A stretch of DNA of 64,000 nucleotides from a bacterium D16-34 (GCA_003612515.1 RAZB01000009.1:17303-81302); one strand, 5' to 3'. Positions 8,721-17,072 are shown, counted from the stretch's first letter. Notes: a model not told the origin generated them from the letters alone. A program made the numbers and translations.

Positions 8721-9833
8721 ATGCGTGAAATAGGGATTAAAGAAATTGAAGATATTGCTTTAGGTGCAGCTTTGCTTGGAGCCGGAGGCGGTGGGGATCC
8801 GTATGTAGGCAAGTTGACCGCAATTGGCGCTATTAAAGAGTGTGGTCCGGTTCAGCTGATTAGTGCTGATGAGGTTCCCGATGGCGCTTTCATTATGCCA
8901 GCAGCTTCGATGGGTGCGCCGACGATCTTGTCCGAGAAAGGCGTTGGAGCCAACGAGTTTCGACGTCTGTTTGATATGGTGGAGCAATTTTTCGGAAAGC
9001 CGGTATATGCAACTATGCCAGCTGAGGCGGGCGGCGTAAACTCAATGCTTCCTATTGCTGCGGCTGCGCGTCTGGGCATTCCGCTTGTTGATGCAGATGG
9101 CATGGGTCGAGCATTCCCGGAACTGCAGATGGTAACGTTTTCGATCGGAGGCGTTTCTGCAAGCCCGATGGCATTTATTGACGAAAAGGGCAATGCTGGA
9201 ATTTTGTCTACCGTAACCAATAAATGGACAGAAGATATTGCACGTGCTGCCACTATGACATGCGGCGGAACGCTTACTATCGCGTTGTTTTGCATGGATG
9301 CCGAGACGCTTAAAAAATATGGCGTACACGGCATTTTGACGCGAAGCCAAGAATTAGGTGCCGCAATTCGCACGGCAAAAGATGGGGCGGCGGCTGCAGG
9401 TTTAACGCCCGAGCAACATTTCTTAGAATTCACCGGCGGTCACAAGCTTTTCAAGGGAAAGATCGTTGATGTGTTGCGAGAAACGCGCGGAGCATTTAAT
9501 TTTGGCCGCGTTGTTTTAGAGGGAATCGGCCAAGATAAAGAAAGCCAAGCGGCAATTGATTTTCAGAATGAGAATTTAAGCTGTGAGGTTGATGGCGAAA
9601 TTCTAGCTACCGTTCCAGACTTGATTTGTTTGGTTGATGCTGAAACCTTTACCCCGGTTCCGACTGATGCGCTTAAATATGGAAAGCGCGTGTTGGTGAT
9701 AGGGCTTGAATGCTATTGGATGTGGCGTGAGCCGGCCGGCATTGAATTGGTAGGACCGCGTTATTTCGGTTTAGACACTGACTATATTCCCGTTGAAAAG
9801 CGTTGCTTGCGAAAGGATGCATCACATGTATAA
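8721..9833 (+). CDS. DUF917 (S-methyl-thiohydantoin desulfurase-type) protein, copy 2
   Basis: A 370-residue paralog of the preceding gene, almost equal in length and co-linear throughout: AALLGAGGGGDPYVGKL near the N terminus, PAEAGGVNSMLPIAAAAR, DGMGRAFPELQ, FNFGRVVLEGIGQD and TVPDLICLVDAETF. SD ggaaaggg precedes the ATG. The gap from copy 1 is 42 bases, and its stop overlaps the start of the hydantoinase gene by 8 bases. Keeping two divergent copies in one operon suggests either two related substrates or a heteromeric enzyme rather than a recent duplication. The catalytic residues of the family are not known to me. Confidence 0.85.
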   Translation: MREIGIKEIEDIALGAALLGAGGGGDPYVGKLTAIGAIKECGPVQLISADEVPDGAFIMPAASMGAPTILSEKGVGANEFRRLFDMVEQFFGKPVYATMPAEAGGVNSMLPIAAAARLGIPLVDADGMGRAFPELQMVTFSIGGVSASPMAFIDEKGNAGILSTVTNKWTEDIARAATMTCGGTLTIALFCMDAETLKKYGVHGILTRSQELGAAIRTAKDGAAAAGLTPEQHFLEFTGGHKLFKGKIVDVLRETRGAFNFGRVVLEGIGQDKESQAAIDFQNENLSCEVDGEILATVPDLICLVDAETFTPVPTDALKYGKRVLVIGLECYWMWREPAGIELVGPRYFGLDTDYIPVEKRCLRKDASHV

Positions 9834-11391
9834 GTTGGGCATTGATGTTGGGGGCACCAATACAGACGCAGTGCTTATCGATGATAAGTTAACGGTGGTT
9901 GCTGCGGTAAAACACCCTACCTCCGAAGATATTTATGAGGGTATTATGGGGGCTATGGAGGCCGTTTTGTGTGAAAGCGGCATTGACCGCGCGCAAGTAA
10001 CCCAAGCTATGCTTGGTACGACGCAGTGCACAAATGCTATTGTTGAGCGCAAGCACTTGGCTCCAATTGCGGTATTGCGCATTGGCGCTCCGGCGAGCGT
10101 TGGTATTCCTCCCATGGTTGATTGGGCAGATGACATTTCAGCAGTTTGCGTTGCTTCGACTATTGTTGAAGGCGGTTTTGAATACGATGGCAAACGTTTG
10201 GCACCTTTAGACGAAGACGCTTGCCGTGAATTCTTTGAGAGCGTTAAAGGCAAAGTTGACTCGGTGGCAATTTCGTGTGTGTTCTCTACGGTGCGCAATG
10301 ATGACGAAGTGCGCGTTGCAGGAATCGCCCATGAGGTCTTAGGCGACAATGTTCGCGTGTCAATTTCGAGCGAGATAGGTTCTATGGGATTGATCGAGCG
10401 TGAGAATGCCACGATTCTTAATGCTGCACTCAATCACGTAGCTCAGCGTTTTACTGATGGCTTTGCGCAGAGTCTTGAGGATAAAGGGGTAACTAACGCC
10501 GAGGTGTATCTATCGCAAAACGATGGCACGCTTATGACCATGGAACACGCTCGTCGCTATCCGATATTGACCATTGCCTGCGGTCCGACGAATTCTATTC
10601 GCGGTGCAAGCTATTTGACGCAGCAAAGTGACGCTATTGTTATCGACGTGGGTGGTACAACAACTGACCTGGGCGTCTTGGCTCACGGATTTCCACGTGA
10701 AAGTGGTGTCGCGGTTACCATTGGCGGCGTGCGCACTAATTTCCGTATGCCAGATGTTATTTCCATTGGTTTGGGTGGCGGCTCCATTGTTCGCATCCTA
10801 GAAGATGATGGATGCGGCAATGTATCAGTAAGCGTTGGCCCGGATTCAGTTGGTTATGCAATTACCGAGCGAGCGCTCGTGTTCGGTGGAGACACACTTA
10901 CGGCTACCGATATTGCTGTTCGATTGGGTATGGCAAATGTTGGCAACCCCGATTTGGTGAGCGCTGTACCGCAAGAGGTTGCCGAGGCGGCTCTTGCTCA
11001 GATCAGAATGCTTGTCGAAGATGCCATCGATATGATGAAGGTGTCAAGCGATCCAATTGATGTTGTGCTTGTTGGCGGCGGTTCAATTGTGTTGCCGCAA
11101 GATTTGGCAGGAACCGCGCAAGTTTTCGCACCAGAATTTGCTGGTTGCGCTAATGCTATTGGTTCGGCAATCTCTAAGGTGTCAGGTACCTATGAAGCCT
11201 TAATCGACTACGATGTCACGCCGCGTGATGAGGCGCTTGATGTGGCTCGTCAAGCTGCTATTGATGCAGCAATTGCTGCTGGCGCTCAAGTTGGTACTGT
11301 TGAGATTATCGATGCCGAAGATGTGCCGCTTGCTTATTATGCTGGCAACACCAATCGTGTTAAGGTAAAAGCAGCAGGCGATCTGCTCTAG
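9826..11391 (+). CDS. Hydantoinase/oxoprolinase family protein (HyuA type)
   Basis: A 521-residue protein of the ATP-dependent hydantoinase A/oxoprolinase superfamily. The N terminus YKLGIDVGGTNTDAV is the hydantoinase-N phosphate-binding motif, repeated as VIDVGGTTTDLGVL in the second actin-like lobe; GLGGGSIV and VLVGGGSIVLPQ follow. Family members open hydantoin or 5-oxoproline rings with ATP. No HyuB partner is present; this short form commonly travels with DUF917. I choose ATG 9826 (SD aaagg, spacing 9) over ATG 9817, which sits directly on that SD. The start overlaps the previous stop by 8 bases. A terminator follows at 11490. Its last codons and stop are echoed in a second, partial copy at 11931-11960. 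Confidence 0.85.
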   Translation: MYKLGIDVGGTNTDAVLIDDKLTVVAAVKHPTSEDIYEGIMGAMEAVLCESGIDRAQVTQAMLGTTQCTNAIVERKHLAPIAVLRIGAPASVGIPPMVDWADDISAVCVASTIVEGGFEYDGKRLAPLDEDACREFFESVKGKVDSVAISCVFSTVRNDDEVRVAGIAHEVLGDNVRVSISSEIGSMGLIERENATILNAALNHVAQRFTDGFAQSLEDKGVTNAEVYLSQNDGTLMTMEHARRYPILTIACGPTNSIRGASYLTQQSDAIVIDVGGTTTDLGVLAHGFPRESGVAVTIGGVRTNFRMPDVISIGLGGGSIVRILEDDGCGNVSVSVGPDSVGYAITERALVFGGDTLTATDIAVRLGMANVGNPDLVSAVPQEVAEAALAQIRMLVEDAIDMMKVSSDPIDVVLVGGGSIVLPQDLAGTAQVFAPEFAGCANAIGSAISKVSGTYEALIDYDVTPRDEALDVARQAAIDAAIAAGAQVGTVEIIDAEDVPLAYYAGNTNRVKVKAAGDLL

Positions 11392-11400
11392 GTTGCACCC
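11371..11400 (+). repeat. 30-bp direct repeat, copy A (end of the hydantoinase gene)
   Basis: This segment covers the last codons and TAG stop of the hydantoinase gene plus nine bases after it. It matches 11931-11960 at 27 of 30 positions, exactly 560 bp apart; the final segment tctaggttgcaccc is identical in both. Confidence 0.85.
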
Positions 11401-11489
11401 CATGATTGACTGCTTCAAAGCCAGCGTCCAAAACTTCGACAATTGATGGACTTCGCATTGATGAGCTTAAAGAAGCCGTGATACTCGCC

Positions 11490-11520
11490 AGGGCGTCTCA
11501 CTAGCTGAGGCGCCCTTTGT
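11490..11520 (+). terminator. Terminator of the DUF917-hydantoinase operon
   Basis: An 11-bp stem, agggcgtctca (11490-11500) with tgaggcgccct (11506-11516), one G-U pair, loop ctagc, then tttgttgtg. It is the only strong hairpin close behind the operon. Confidence 0.7.
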
Positions 11521-11683
11521 TGTGTGACGCTACTGCGTGCTGTGGCGCTGCCTGCGACGTTGCCGTCTACAGCGACATCTCCGCTTGCGGCGACACGCTG
11601 CAGCGACGCCGCCGCATGCAGCATTTTGCGATCTCCATGCTTCTTTTGTGCTTCATCATCAAATTCTTCAGCAAATTTGTGAG

Positions 11684-11810
11684 TTTTGGCAGGAAAAGTG
11701 CTCTCGTCGGTGATTTCGATAGCAAAATGGTTGGAAAAGTGCCCTTGTCGGGGTCTTCGACCCTAAAAACACCCCCTATTTCACCGACGAGGGGCATTTT
11801 CCAGCCAAAA
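11684..11810. repeat. Palindromic intergenic element with three copies of a ~20-bp motif
   Basis: The outer arms 11684-11711 and 11783-11810 are inverted copies matching at 24 of 28 positions, both starting with ttttggc. A third copy of the core (ggaaaagtgcccttgtcgg, from 11733) lies inside in the same direction as the left arm. A perfect 5-bp hairpin gggtc-ttc-gaccc (11751-11763) follows the third copy. The transcript could fold into a long stem in either direction. It is not coding and looks like a mobile or REP-like intergenic repeat. Confidence 0.75.
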
Positions 11811-11930
11811 CCTGTCTAAGACTTGCAAGTTTTCATCTGGCTAACTCGCTGGGGTCAAAACTAGACTCCGTGACCAGGCATTTCGCTGACACCAGGACTC
11901 GAGCTGCAACGCAAGGGTTCTACAAGCAGC

Positions 11931-11960
11931 GCAGCGGGCGACCTGGTCTAGGTTGCACCC
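11931..11960 (+). repeat. 30-bp direct repeat, copy B (remnant of a duplicated gene end)
   Basis: Matches 11371-11400 at 27 of 30 bases. In frame it would read ...AAGDLV-stop, against ...AAGDLL-stop at the true hydantoinase end. The upstream bases show only patchy likeness, so this is either a decayed second gene end or an insertion-site duplication. Confidence 0.7.
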
Positions 11961-12104
11961 TTTATGGAGCGGCAATAATTCAGTAACGTCATAGACACCA
12001 AACTGTTACAGCAAACCTTCTTGTTGATCTGTTTAAATAGATATAACAAGTTGGTTTTGTTGCGCATGCTTAAGATAAAAGCCGAGTTTATGAGGCGGTG
12101 TCCT

Positions 12105-14396
12105 ATGAGTAGATCTGTATGGAAATCCACATTGTCGGTGATACTGAGCGTTGTCATGGTGGCAACACTTACACCAGGTTTGGCATATGCGCAACAAGAT
12201 AATTCAGCCGATCAAGAGTCCGCTTATGAGCCTACGGTACAAGCTGACGCTGATGAGGCTGTTGCGCAAGCTGACGCCAATCAGTCGGCAGCGCAGGCTG
12301 TCGCTTCAAACAGCTGGTATTCGCAAGCAGAAACTGGCTGGCTTACAAGTCCAGGGACGTATCAGGTGTCTACTGCATCGCAACTGGCGTCCATTGCTGT
12401 CAAGCTCTCTGAAGGCGAGAGTCTGTCGGGCTATACCTTTATACTCATAAATGATATTAATCTTGACCAGTTCAATGCTTCTGGCGAGCCGCTGGTATGG
12501 GAGACAACAACAAGGTGCTCGTTTGCAGGAGTTATTGATGGTCAAGGATTTGGCATTTATGGCATGAATGCTATTGCGGGTCGCGCTTGTCTTTTTGGTA
12601 AAGCCGAAAACGCCGCCTTTTACAATTTGGAAATTTCAGGCACGCTTGCATCAGATGTTGCCGCAGCATTTGCTGGCTCAGCTATAAATTCAACTTTTCA
12701 AGATTGCATCAATGCTGCAACTATAACCGGAAAAAGCGCCACGGGTTTAGTTGGCGGTTTGGTCGGATATGCGCAGCGTTGTTCGTTTTTCGGTTGCCAA
12801 AATGCTGGTCGAATAACAGGCCCGGCTCGTGCGGCTGGCGGTATAGTTGGCGAAGCGGTAGGGTGCGAATTTGAGGCCTGCTTCAACGAGCAAAGTATCC
12901 AAGGATCTTTGCGCTCGGGTGGCATCATAGGCACTATGGCGCTATCGGCAGGCGTTTCAGGTCGCACGACGTTATGGCAGTGTGCAAATCAGGCAGCCGT
13001 TGCTGCTGAAGAGTTCGCAGGTGGGCTTATTGGTGTAGCGCTTGCGCAAACAACTTTGGGCCAATCGTACAATTACGGTTCGGTTGAGGGTGGCAGCTAT
13101 ACCTACAATGGTGCTGCTTATGCAGGTGGTATAGCCGGTTATGTTGCGAAGTCCGAAAGCACTATTATGGTCGAGGATTGTTTTAATGCGGGTTCAGCGT
13201 GGGCAGTCGCGTCTGGGTCTGCATCGCATGCATTTGCAGGCGGCATATTTGGCGGTTCTGGCTCGAGGTTTACGATTGAGCGAACCTATAACACGGGCAA
13301 CGCTCATGCCACACAAGCGCAAAGATGCGCTGATGGCGCGTTTGTGGGATATGTATCTCGGTCGTTCCAATCATCTGAGCGTGATTGCTATTGGCTTGAA
13401 GGAGTCGCAAATCGCGCAAATGGCACCTCGGTGATAACCGTGCCGACAGCTCAAGTGATAGCTCCATCGGAATTGCGAACAATCGTGGCTCGTTTGGGAT
13501 ATGCTTTTGCCTATAGCGCCTATCAAAACGGTGCTCCTGAATTGTGCTGGACAACAAATACTGCTGAATTGCGTTATCTTCCCGCCAACGGAACAGCGGT
13601 GCTTGCCCGAGTGGCTATACAAGCAGGAGCTACGGTAAGTGGAGCCGATATTGCAAAGCTGTATAGCGGCGAAGACCCGGTTAGATATGAAGATGGTCGC
13701 GCGTTGCGTTTCTTGGGTTGGTCAACAAGCGCAACAGGACAAGCGGGAGCAAGTATCGGGAGCGCATCTGGTGTGATATATGTGTATCCAGTATTTGAAC
13801 AACCTGCCCCGGTTGTTAAGCCTACCGGAGAGTGGGTGGCCTCTGATGGACGCTGGTGGTTTAGGCACAATAACGGCTCTTATACACGAAGCGCATGGGA
13901 ATATATTAATGGCGCTTGGTATCACTTTGATGGTGATGGCTGGATGCAAACAGGTTGGTTGAAGCTGGGATCAACCTGGTATTATCTCAAACCTTCGGGC
14001 GCTATGGCTGAGGGTTGGCAGCTCGTCTCAGGCGTTTGGTACTACCTTACCCCTTCTGATGGCGCGATGCGCACTGGGTGGCTGCATTTGGGTAATACCT
14101 GGTATTACTTGCGTTCAAGCGGCGCTATGGCAACCGGTTGGCAAAAAGTAGGGACAGAGTGGTATTACCTCAATACCAACGGCGCTATGGCTGAGGGTTG
14201 GAAGCGCGTGAACGGCACCTGGTATTACTTGCAACCAACTGATGGTGCCATGAAAACAGGCTGGCTTTTGTTAGGCGGAACATGGTATTACCTGCGCTCG
14301 AGCGGTGCCATGGTAACTGGCTGGCAAAAGATCGGTGGTATATGGTATTACTTCAATGGCTCAGGGGAGTTGCGCGAAGAGCTCATCGAGGGTTAG
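12105..14396 (+). CDS. Secreted GLUG-motif surface protein with C-terminal cell-wall-binding repeats
   Basis: A 763-residue exported protein. The signal peptide (about 1-29) ends GLAYA before QQDN. Residues about 200-440 carry GLUG-type repeats such as GGLVGYAQRCSFFGCQNAG and GGIVGEAVGCEFEACFN, known from bacterial adhesins. A short segment around 500-560 (ALRFLGWSTSATGQAG) resembles the InlB B-repeat/Flg_new fold. From about 575 to the end there are roughly ten glucan/choline-binding-like repeats of the pattern TGWLKLGSTWYYLKPSGAM, which probably bind the wall non-covalently; there is no sortase motif. ATG 12105 has gaggcgg 6 bases upstream; in-frame ATG 12090 is an alternative. A perfect terminator follows at 14441. 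It probably serves in adhesion or wall interaction. Confidence 0.85.
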   Translation: MSRSVWKSTLSVILSVVMVATLTPGLAYAQQDNSADQESAYEPTVQADADEAVAQADANQSAAQAVASNSWYSQAETGWLTSPGTYQVSTASQLASIAVKLSEGESLSGYTFILINDINLDQFNASGEPLVWETTTRCSFAGVIDGQGFGIYGMNAIAGRACLFGKAENAAFYNLEISGTLASDVAAAFAGSAINSTFQDCINAATITGKSATGLVGGLVGYAQRCSFFGCQNAGRITGPARAAGGIVGEAVGCEFEACFNEQSIQGSLRSGGIIGTMALSAGVSGRTTLWQCANQAAVAAEEFAGGLIGVALAQTTLGQSYNYGSVEGGSYTYNGAAYAGGIAGYVAKSESTIMVEDCFNAGSAWAVASGSASHAFAGGIFGGSGSRFTIERTYNTGNAHATQAQRCADGAFVGYVSRSFQSSERDCYWLEGVANRANGTSVITVPTAQVIAPSELRTIVARLGYAFAYSAYQNGAPELCWTTNTAELRYLPANGTAVLARVAIQAGATVSGADIAKLYSGEDPVRYEDGRALRFLGWSTSATGQAGASIGSASGVIYVYPVFEQPAPVVKPTGEWVASDGRWWFRHNNGSYTRSAWEYINGAWYHFDGDGWMQTGWLKLGSTWYYLKPSGAMAEGWQLVSGVWYYLTPSDGAMRTGWLHLGNTWYYLRSSGAMATGWQKVGTEWYYLNTNGAMAEGWKRVNGTWYYLQPTDGAMKTGWLLLGGTWYYLRSSGAMVTGWQKIGGIWYYFNGSGELREELIEG

Positions 14397-14440
14397 GCTT
14401 GCCTCATATGCGCAGAGCGCAAATGCTTTTATAACCGTGT

Positions 14441-14474
14441 AAGGCTCGATATGGATTATCGAGCCTTCTTTTTG
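14441..14474 (+). terminator. Terminator after the GLUG surface-protein gene
   Basis: Perfect 10-bp stem aaggctcgat / atcgagcctt with a 7-base loop, followed by ctttttg. Confidence 0.85.
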
Positions 14475-14490
14475 TGAAAGCGTTTGTAAG

Positions 14491-14531
14491 TTGGTGCTTT
14501 CGTGTGCTAAAGTATAGAACGCTACTTTAGC
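14491..14531 (+). promoter_or_regulatory. Promoter with overlapping inverted repeat ahead of the amino-acid ABC operon
   Basis: TTGGTG (14491-14496) and TATAGA (14513-14518) are 16 bp apart. A perfect 9-bp inverted repeat, gctaaagta (14506-14514) and tactttagc (14523-14531), covers the -10 element and looks like a repressor operator. A second inverted repeat, gtcgtat / atacgac (14578-14596), lies just before the SD site. No regulator gene is adjacent. Confidence 0.5.
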
Positions 14532-14618
14532 GTGATAAAGTGCACGAGAATTCGTATGAGTTTGCCTGGCTAAAAATGTCGTATGCCATATACGACAGGA
14601 GGGGATAGGTGTTATTGC

Positions 14619-15440
14619 ATGAAAAAGAAATTTGTTGCTGTGGCAGCAGCTGCTTTGCTTGCGCTTTCGGCTACCGCGCTTTTTGGTTGCAGCAGCCAAG
14701 AGACGCAGCCTGCTGACGACAACGTCTTGATTGTTGGTTTTGATCAGGGATATCCGCCCTATGGCTACGTTGGCGATGACGGACAATTTACTGGTTTTGA
14801 CTTAGATCTCGCCAAGGCGGTATGCGACAAAAACGGTTGGACGTTAGAGCTTGAACCAATCGACTGGGATGCAAAAGACGCCCTTTTGGATAGCGGCGCT
14901 ATCAATTGCATCTGGAACGGTTTTACCGTTGAAGGTCGCGAAGACAAGTATACGTTTTCAGAGCCGTATATGCTCAACGAGCAGGTTGTAGTTGTTCGTG
15001 CCGATAGTGGCATTAATTCTTTGGAAGACCTCAATGGCAAGACAGTTATGACTCAAGTTGATTCGGCTGCACTTGACGTACTTACCAACGAAGATGTAGA
15101 TGAGGGTGGCCAGGCTGAGTTGGCAGCAACATTTGCAGATCTTCAGCAAATTGGTGACTACAACAATGCATTCATGCAGCTTGAATCGGGTGCTGTCGAT
15201 GCGGTTGCTTGCGACCTTTCAATTGCTGCCTATCAAATGGCCGCTCATCCTGATGTCTTCAAGCAAATTGGTACGCTATCAAGTGAGCACTATGCAGTAG
15301 GTTTTGCGAAAGGTGATACTGCTCGTGCTCAGGCGGTAACCGAGACCCTTAAAGAACTTAATGCCGATGGTACCGTTCAAAAGCTCTGCGACAAATACGC
15401 CGATCAGGGTCTTACCTATGACAACTGGGTGCTAGAATAG
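14619..15440 (+). CDS. Amino-acid ABC transporter substrate-binding lipoprotein
   Basis: A 273-residue family 3 solute-binding protein. It has a lipoprotein signal peptide with lipobox LFGC (Cys24), so it is anchored to the outer face of the membrane. VGFDQGYPPYGYVGDDGQFTG is cut short here as VGFDQGYPPYGY...GFDLDLAKAV, the typical opening of polar amino-acid binders, and WNGFTVEGRED and SEPYMLNEQVVVV follow. It delivers a polar amino acid, perhaps Gln, Cys or Arg, to the permease and ATPase encoded next. ATG 14619 is preceded by aggagggg at a long spacing of 14; the earlier frame start at 14583 lies inside an inverted repeat and has no SD site. A hairpin separates it from the permease gene. 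Confidence 0.88.
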   Translation: MKKKFVAVAAAALLALSATALFGCSSQETQPADDNVLIVGFDQGYPPYGYVGDDGQFTGFDLDLAKAVCDKNGWTLELEPIDWDAKDALLDSGAINCIWNGFTVEGREDKYTFSEPYMLNEQVVVVRADSGINSLEDLNGKTVMTQVDSAALDVLTNEDVDEGGQAELAATFADLQQIGDYNNAFMQLESGAVDAVACDLSIAAYQMAAHPDVFKQIGTLSSEHYAVGFAKGDTARAQAVTETLKELNADGTVQKLCDKYADQGLTYDNWVLE

Positions 15441-15492
15441 CGTTTGTTTGAACCGCATAAGTTTCTAACGGGATTACAAACACTACGATAAG

Positions 15493-15521
15493 ACGGGCGA
15501 GAGGGGATTCCTTTCGCCCGT
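15493..15521 (+). terminator. Intercistronic hairpin, probable partial terminator/attenuator
   Basis: An 8-bp perfect stem acgggcga / tcgcccgt, extended by agg/cct inside, lies between the binding-protein and permease genes without a strong T-run. Such hairpins often let the binding protein be made in excess over the membrane components. Confidence 0.5.
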
Positions 15522-15540
15522 GTTTACGAGAGGAGCAAAC

Positions 15541-16194
15541 GTGGAGTTTGCAACTATGATGAGCATTCTGCTCTCTGGTTTAGTGCTTACTATTCAGATC
15601 TTTTTCACCACGCTCATCGGCGCGCTGCCACTTGGTGTTGTGGTGGCATTTTGTCGTATGAGCAAATGCAGGCCGCTTGCCATAGTGACACGCTTTTACA
15701 TTTCGGTTATGCGCGGTACGCCATTGATGTTGCAGCTCATGGCGCTTATGTTTGGTCCATATTATCTGTTTGGGCTCCAGATGGGATCTGATTGGAAGTA
15801 TGTCGCATGCTCTGTCGGTTTCATTTTAAATTATGCGGCATATTTTGGCGAAATTTATCGTAGTGGCATCCAATCTATTCCGCGAGGACAATATGAGGCC
15901 GCCGAGGTTTTAGGTTATTCGCGCATGCAAACCTTCACCAAAATCGTACTTCCTCAAGTGCTCAAACGTATCTTACCTGCTATGTCGAATGAAATAATTA
16001 CGCTGGTCAAAGATACCTCACTTGCCTTTGTGCTTGGCATTATGGAGATGTTCTCCCAGGCTAAAGCATTAGCTGCATCACAAGTGTCATTGATTCCCTA
16101 TGTTATTGCGGGTGTGATCTATTGGGTGTTCAACTTCATTGTTGAAATTATCCTGACACGCATCGAAAAAAAGATGAATTACTACCACGATTGA
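15541..16194 (+). CDS. Amino-acid ABC transporter permease (HisM/GlnP type)
   Basis: A 217-residue membrane protein with about five hydrophobic segments and the EAA-type loop [20 protein letters not shown] that docks on the ATPase. It forms the channel of a polar amino-acid uptake system, probably as a homodimer since only one permease gene is present. I take GTG 15541 as start because aggag lies 5 bases upstream. The open frame begins at 15520, but those extra codons overlap the intercistronic hairpin. The ATPase gene begins 67 bases downstream. Confidence 0.9.
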   Translation: MEFATMMSILLSGLVLTIQIFFTTLIGALPLGVVVAFCRMSKCRPLAIVTRFYISVMRGTPLMLQLMALMFGPYYLFGLQMGSDWKYVACSVGFILNYAAYFGEIYRSGIQSIPRGQYEAAEVLGYSRMQTFTKIVLPQVLKRILPAMSNEIITLVKDTSLAFVLGIMEMFSQAKALAASQVSLIPYVIAGVIYWVFNFIVEIILTRIEKKMNYYHD

Positions 16195-16223
16195 TAACCT
16201 ATCACCATTTGCTGTCTATAAGT

Positions 16224-16255
16224 TAAGAGTACGCGAGGATAAGAATACGCGAGGA
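16224..16255 (+). repeat. 16-bp tandem duplication carrying two SD-like sites
   Basis: taagagtacgcgagga (16224-16239) is followed at once by taagaatacgcgagga (16240-16255), 15 of 16 identical. Each copy ends in a gagga SD core; the second is the one spaced for the ATPase ATG at 16262. Confidence 0.75.
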
Positions 16256-16261
16256 AACATC

Positions 16262-17032
16262 ATGTCAGATATGCCCTTATTGCGTCTTGAGCACGCACAA
16301 AAAAGCTTTGGTTCTACGCCTGTTTTGCGCGACATTTCGCTTTCGGTTCAGCCTGGTGAGGTAGTTGGTATCATCGGCCCTTCTGGTGGCGGCAAGTCAA
16401 CGCTGCTTCGTTGTTGCACGTTATTGGAAACGCTCGATGCAGGAAAGCTTGCCTATGGTGATTTAGTTGTTGCGCAAAATGAAGCAACGGGGCATGTTCG
16501 ATATGCCGATGCTGCAGTCCAAAAAGAAGCAAAGTCTCGATTTGGCCTCGTCTTTCAAAATTTCAACCTCTTTCCGCACTATACCGTCTTAAAGAACCTG
16601 ATTGACGCACCAATTCATGTGCAAAAACGTCCCAAGGATGAGGTGGTTGAGCAGGCTCGTGTGCTGCTAGCAAAAATGGGACTTGAAGGCAAAGAGGATA
16701 TGGTGCCTTGCGAGCTTTCGGGCGGCCAACAGCAACGTGTTGCCATCGCGCGTGCACTTGCGCTCAATCCCGACATTCTCTTTTTCGACGAACCCACCAG
16801 CGCCCTTGACCCAGAGCTCACAAAGGAAGTCTTGCGTGTTATTCGCAATCTTGCTGAAGAGCATATGACTATGGTAATCGTGACGCATGAGATGAGTTTT
16901 GCGCGAGATGTTGCTGACCATATTGTATTCATGGATAACGGCGTCATTGTAGAAGAAGGCCCTGCCGCCGAGCTGATCAACCATCCTCAGCACGAACGAA
17001 CGAAGGCCTTCTTGAATAACTACCAAGCTTAA
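16262..17032 (+). CDS. Amino-acid ABC transporter ATP-binding protein (GlnQ type)
   Basis: A 256-residue ATPase with all motor motifs: Walker [10 protein letters not shown] (about 40-48), Q-loop [13 protein letters not shown], signature LSGGQQQR, Walker [13 protein letters not shown] and the switch His in IVTHEMSF. It powers uptake by the permease and binding protein encoded just upstream. The helical subdomain carries an insert of about 20 residues before the Q-loop ([19 protein letters not shown]), typical of GlnQ/HisP relatives. SD gaggaaa precedes the ATG within a duplicated 16-bp segment. It converges with fbp, separated by 40 bases without an obvious terminator. Confidence 0.92.
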   Translation: MSDMPLLRLEHAQKSFGSTPVLRDISLSVQPGEVVGIIGPSGGGKSTLLRCCTLLETLDAGKLAYGDLVVAQNEATGHVRYADAAVQKEAKSRFGLVFQNFNLFPHYTVLKNLIDAPIHVQKRPKDEVVEQARVLLAKMGLEGKEDMVPCELSGGQQQRVAIARALALNPDILFFDEPTSALDPELTKEVLRVIRNLAEEHMTMVIVTHEMSFARDVADHIVFMDNGVIVEEGPAAELINHPQHERTKAFLNNYQA

Positions 17033-17072
17033 ATCGAATAGCTATGAAGCCCGAAACAACGAGCTTTTCCGC

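Larger units (their letters stand above)
11392..12104. other. 713-bp gene-free region with terminator, repeats and palindromic element
   Basis: I find no convincing gene here. The stretch holds the hydantoinase terminator (11490-11520), a GC-rich patch rich in CGAC/GCAGC words (about 11521-11625), a three-copy inverted/direct element (11684-11810) and a partial copy of the hydantoinase 3' end (11931-11960). The open frames that cross it run through the palindrome, lack SD sites and show no recognisable protein sequence. The region looks like decayed or inserted DNA between the hydantoinase operon and the surface-protein gene. Confidence 0.7.

Noticed and set aside
8721..9833. Recent gene duplication of DUF917
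   Set aside because: The two copies are co-linear but differ across much of their length, so the duplication is old.
11517..11819. Open frame of 100 codons in the gene-free region
   Set aside because: It runs through the palindromic element and the GC-rich patch, has no SD and no recognisable protein features.
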